Positions 5,789-6,278 of a stretch of 6,278 nt of DNA are shown piece by piece. The stretch's first letter is position 1. Each line of letters begins with the position of its first letter. The notes beneath the pieces are model-generated. The model was not told where the DNA came from. It worked only from the letters and a program-made list of their open reading frames with translations, and searched no databases. Source of the stretch: SpSt-600 sp042408195 (GTDB lineage: Bacteria > Chloroflexota > Anaerolineae > SpSt-600). The translations under genes and the position numbers were made by a program. The stretch lies in assembly GCA_042408195.1 (NCBI GenBank), contig JBHOQL010000055.1, positions 1 to 6,278 on the forward strand, read 5' to 3'.

Positions 5789-6278
5789 GTTTGCCAGTGA
5801 GGAGGATGTTCCTTCCCTTCGCTTTTGGCCTCACCCTAGTCTTACTATTGTTCAAGCTTGTAAAAGCCGACTCCACTGCAGGCGTCGGGAAGATCGTTGT
5901 GAAATTCCGCCCTAGCGTCTCCGAAGCATACCTTCGGATCTTCTTGGGCAAAAGAGCCAAAGTAATTGGGGAAATTCCGCCCCTCAGAGTAAAAGTGTTA
6001 ACGGTCCCACCAGATAGAGAAAAAGAATTAATTGCTCACCTCAAGGCAAGCCCTATTGTGGAGTATGCCGAACCCGCCCAGCCCATGAAAGCCCTCTTAA
6101 TACCCAACGATTACTACTGGTCCTACCAATGGAACATGAGGCTTATCGGAGCTCACCAAGCCTGGGATGTCATCACGGGAACTTCCACTGTAACCGTGGC
6201 CATAATAGACACCGGGGTTGACCTTGACCATCCAGAATTCTCCGGAAGAATTACCTGGGGCTGGGACTTTGTCAACAG
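5785..6278 (+). CDS. Secreted subtilisin-family (S8) serine protease, thermitase/fervidolysin-like (3'-truncated by window edge)
   Basis: About 164 residues are visible before the window ends in an open frame. A Sec signal peptide is evident: basic start (PVRRM), hydrophobic core (FLPFAFGLTLVLLLF), likely cleavage after VKA (residue 28). A propeptide follows at about 35-104 (GKIVVKFRPSV to PIVEYAEPAQP). The catalytic domain begins with PNDYYWSYQW (107-116), then IGAHQAWDVITG, and the catalytic Asp142 in AIIDTGVDLDHPEF. This order matches thermitase and fervidolysin, extracellular thermostable subtilases. His and Ser motifs lie beyond the window. The start is uncertain. GTG 5785 overlaps the upstream TGA (GTGA) with AAGGGA at 5775-5780; GTG 5797 has AAGGTGA 8 bases upstream; ATG 5806 directly abuts its GGAGG and is less likely. 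All three keep the signal core. It is co-oriented and tightly packed with the preceding subtilase gene. Confidence 0.93.
   Translation, partial: MSLPVRRMFLPFAFGLTLVLLLFKLVKADSTAGVGKIVVKFRPSVSEAYLRIFLGKRAKVIGEIPPLRVKVLTVPPDREKELIAHLKASPIVEYAEPAQPMKALLIPNDYYWSYQWNMRLIGAHQAWDVITGTSTVTVAIIDTGVDLDHPEFSGRITWGWDFVN

Overview
The window looks like an accessory-flavoured stretch of a bacterial chromosome, probably from a thermophilic or Chloroflexota-like lineage. That guess rests on three things: a short asparaginyl-tRNA synthetase with archaeal/thermophile-type motifs, a thermitase/fervidolysin-like secreted subtilase, and a second subtilase whose motifs resemble those common in Chloroflexota. It comes from remembered family patterns, not from a search. 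Gene density is high. Starts are ATG or GTG with strong GGAGG-type ribosome binding sites, and neighbouring genes often overlap.

Left part (1-1742, + strand): the 3' part of psuK (pseudouridine kinase, PfkB family), whose start lies before the window, overlaps complete psuG (pseudouridine-5'-phosphate glycosidase) by 20 bases. Together they form the two-step pathway that phosphorylates pseudouridine and then splits it into uracil and ribose 5-phosphate, so this is an RNA-nucleoside salvage operon.

Middle (1743-2243): the only stretch without a + strand gene. It holds a convergent, minus-strand gene for a 111-residue coiled-coil protein with a C-terminal membrane anchor (1793-2128) and a compact promoter region. 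The promoter for the rightward operon is a near-consensus TTGTCA-17-TATAAT (2187-2215). It implies that the asnS start is the GTG at 2244, not the upstream TTG or ATG codons, which lie in the promoter boxes.

Right part (2244-6278, + strand): asnS, an extended SDR of the GDP-4-dehydro-6-deoxymannose reductase type (rmd-like), a subtilase without a signal peptide, and a second subtilase with a signal peptide that runs off the window. Gaps are 33 bases, then a 4-base ATGA overlap, then a 4-base GTGA overlap (or a gap of 8 or 17 bases with alternative starts). This looks like one transcription unit that mixes translation, deoxysugar synthesis and proteolysis; the functional link between these genes is unclear.

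I see no RNA genes, CRISPR arrays, insertion sequences or convincing rho-independent terminators. Nothing here is clearly a new system. The least explained items are the membrane-anchored coiled-coil protein and the pairing of a cytoplasmic-looking with a secreted subtilase.
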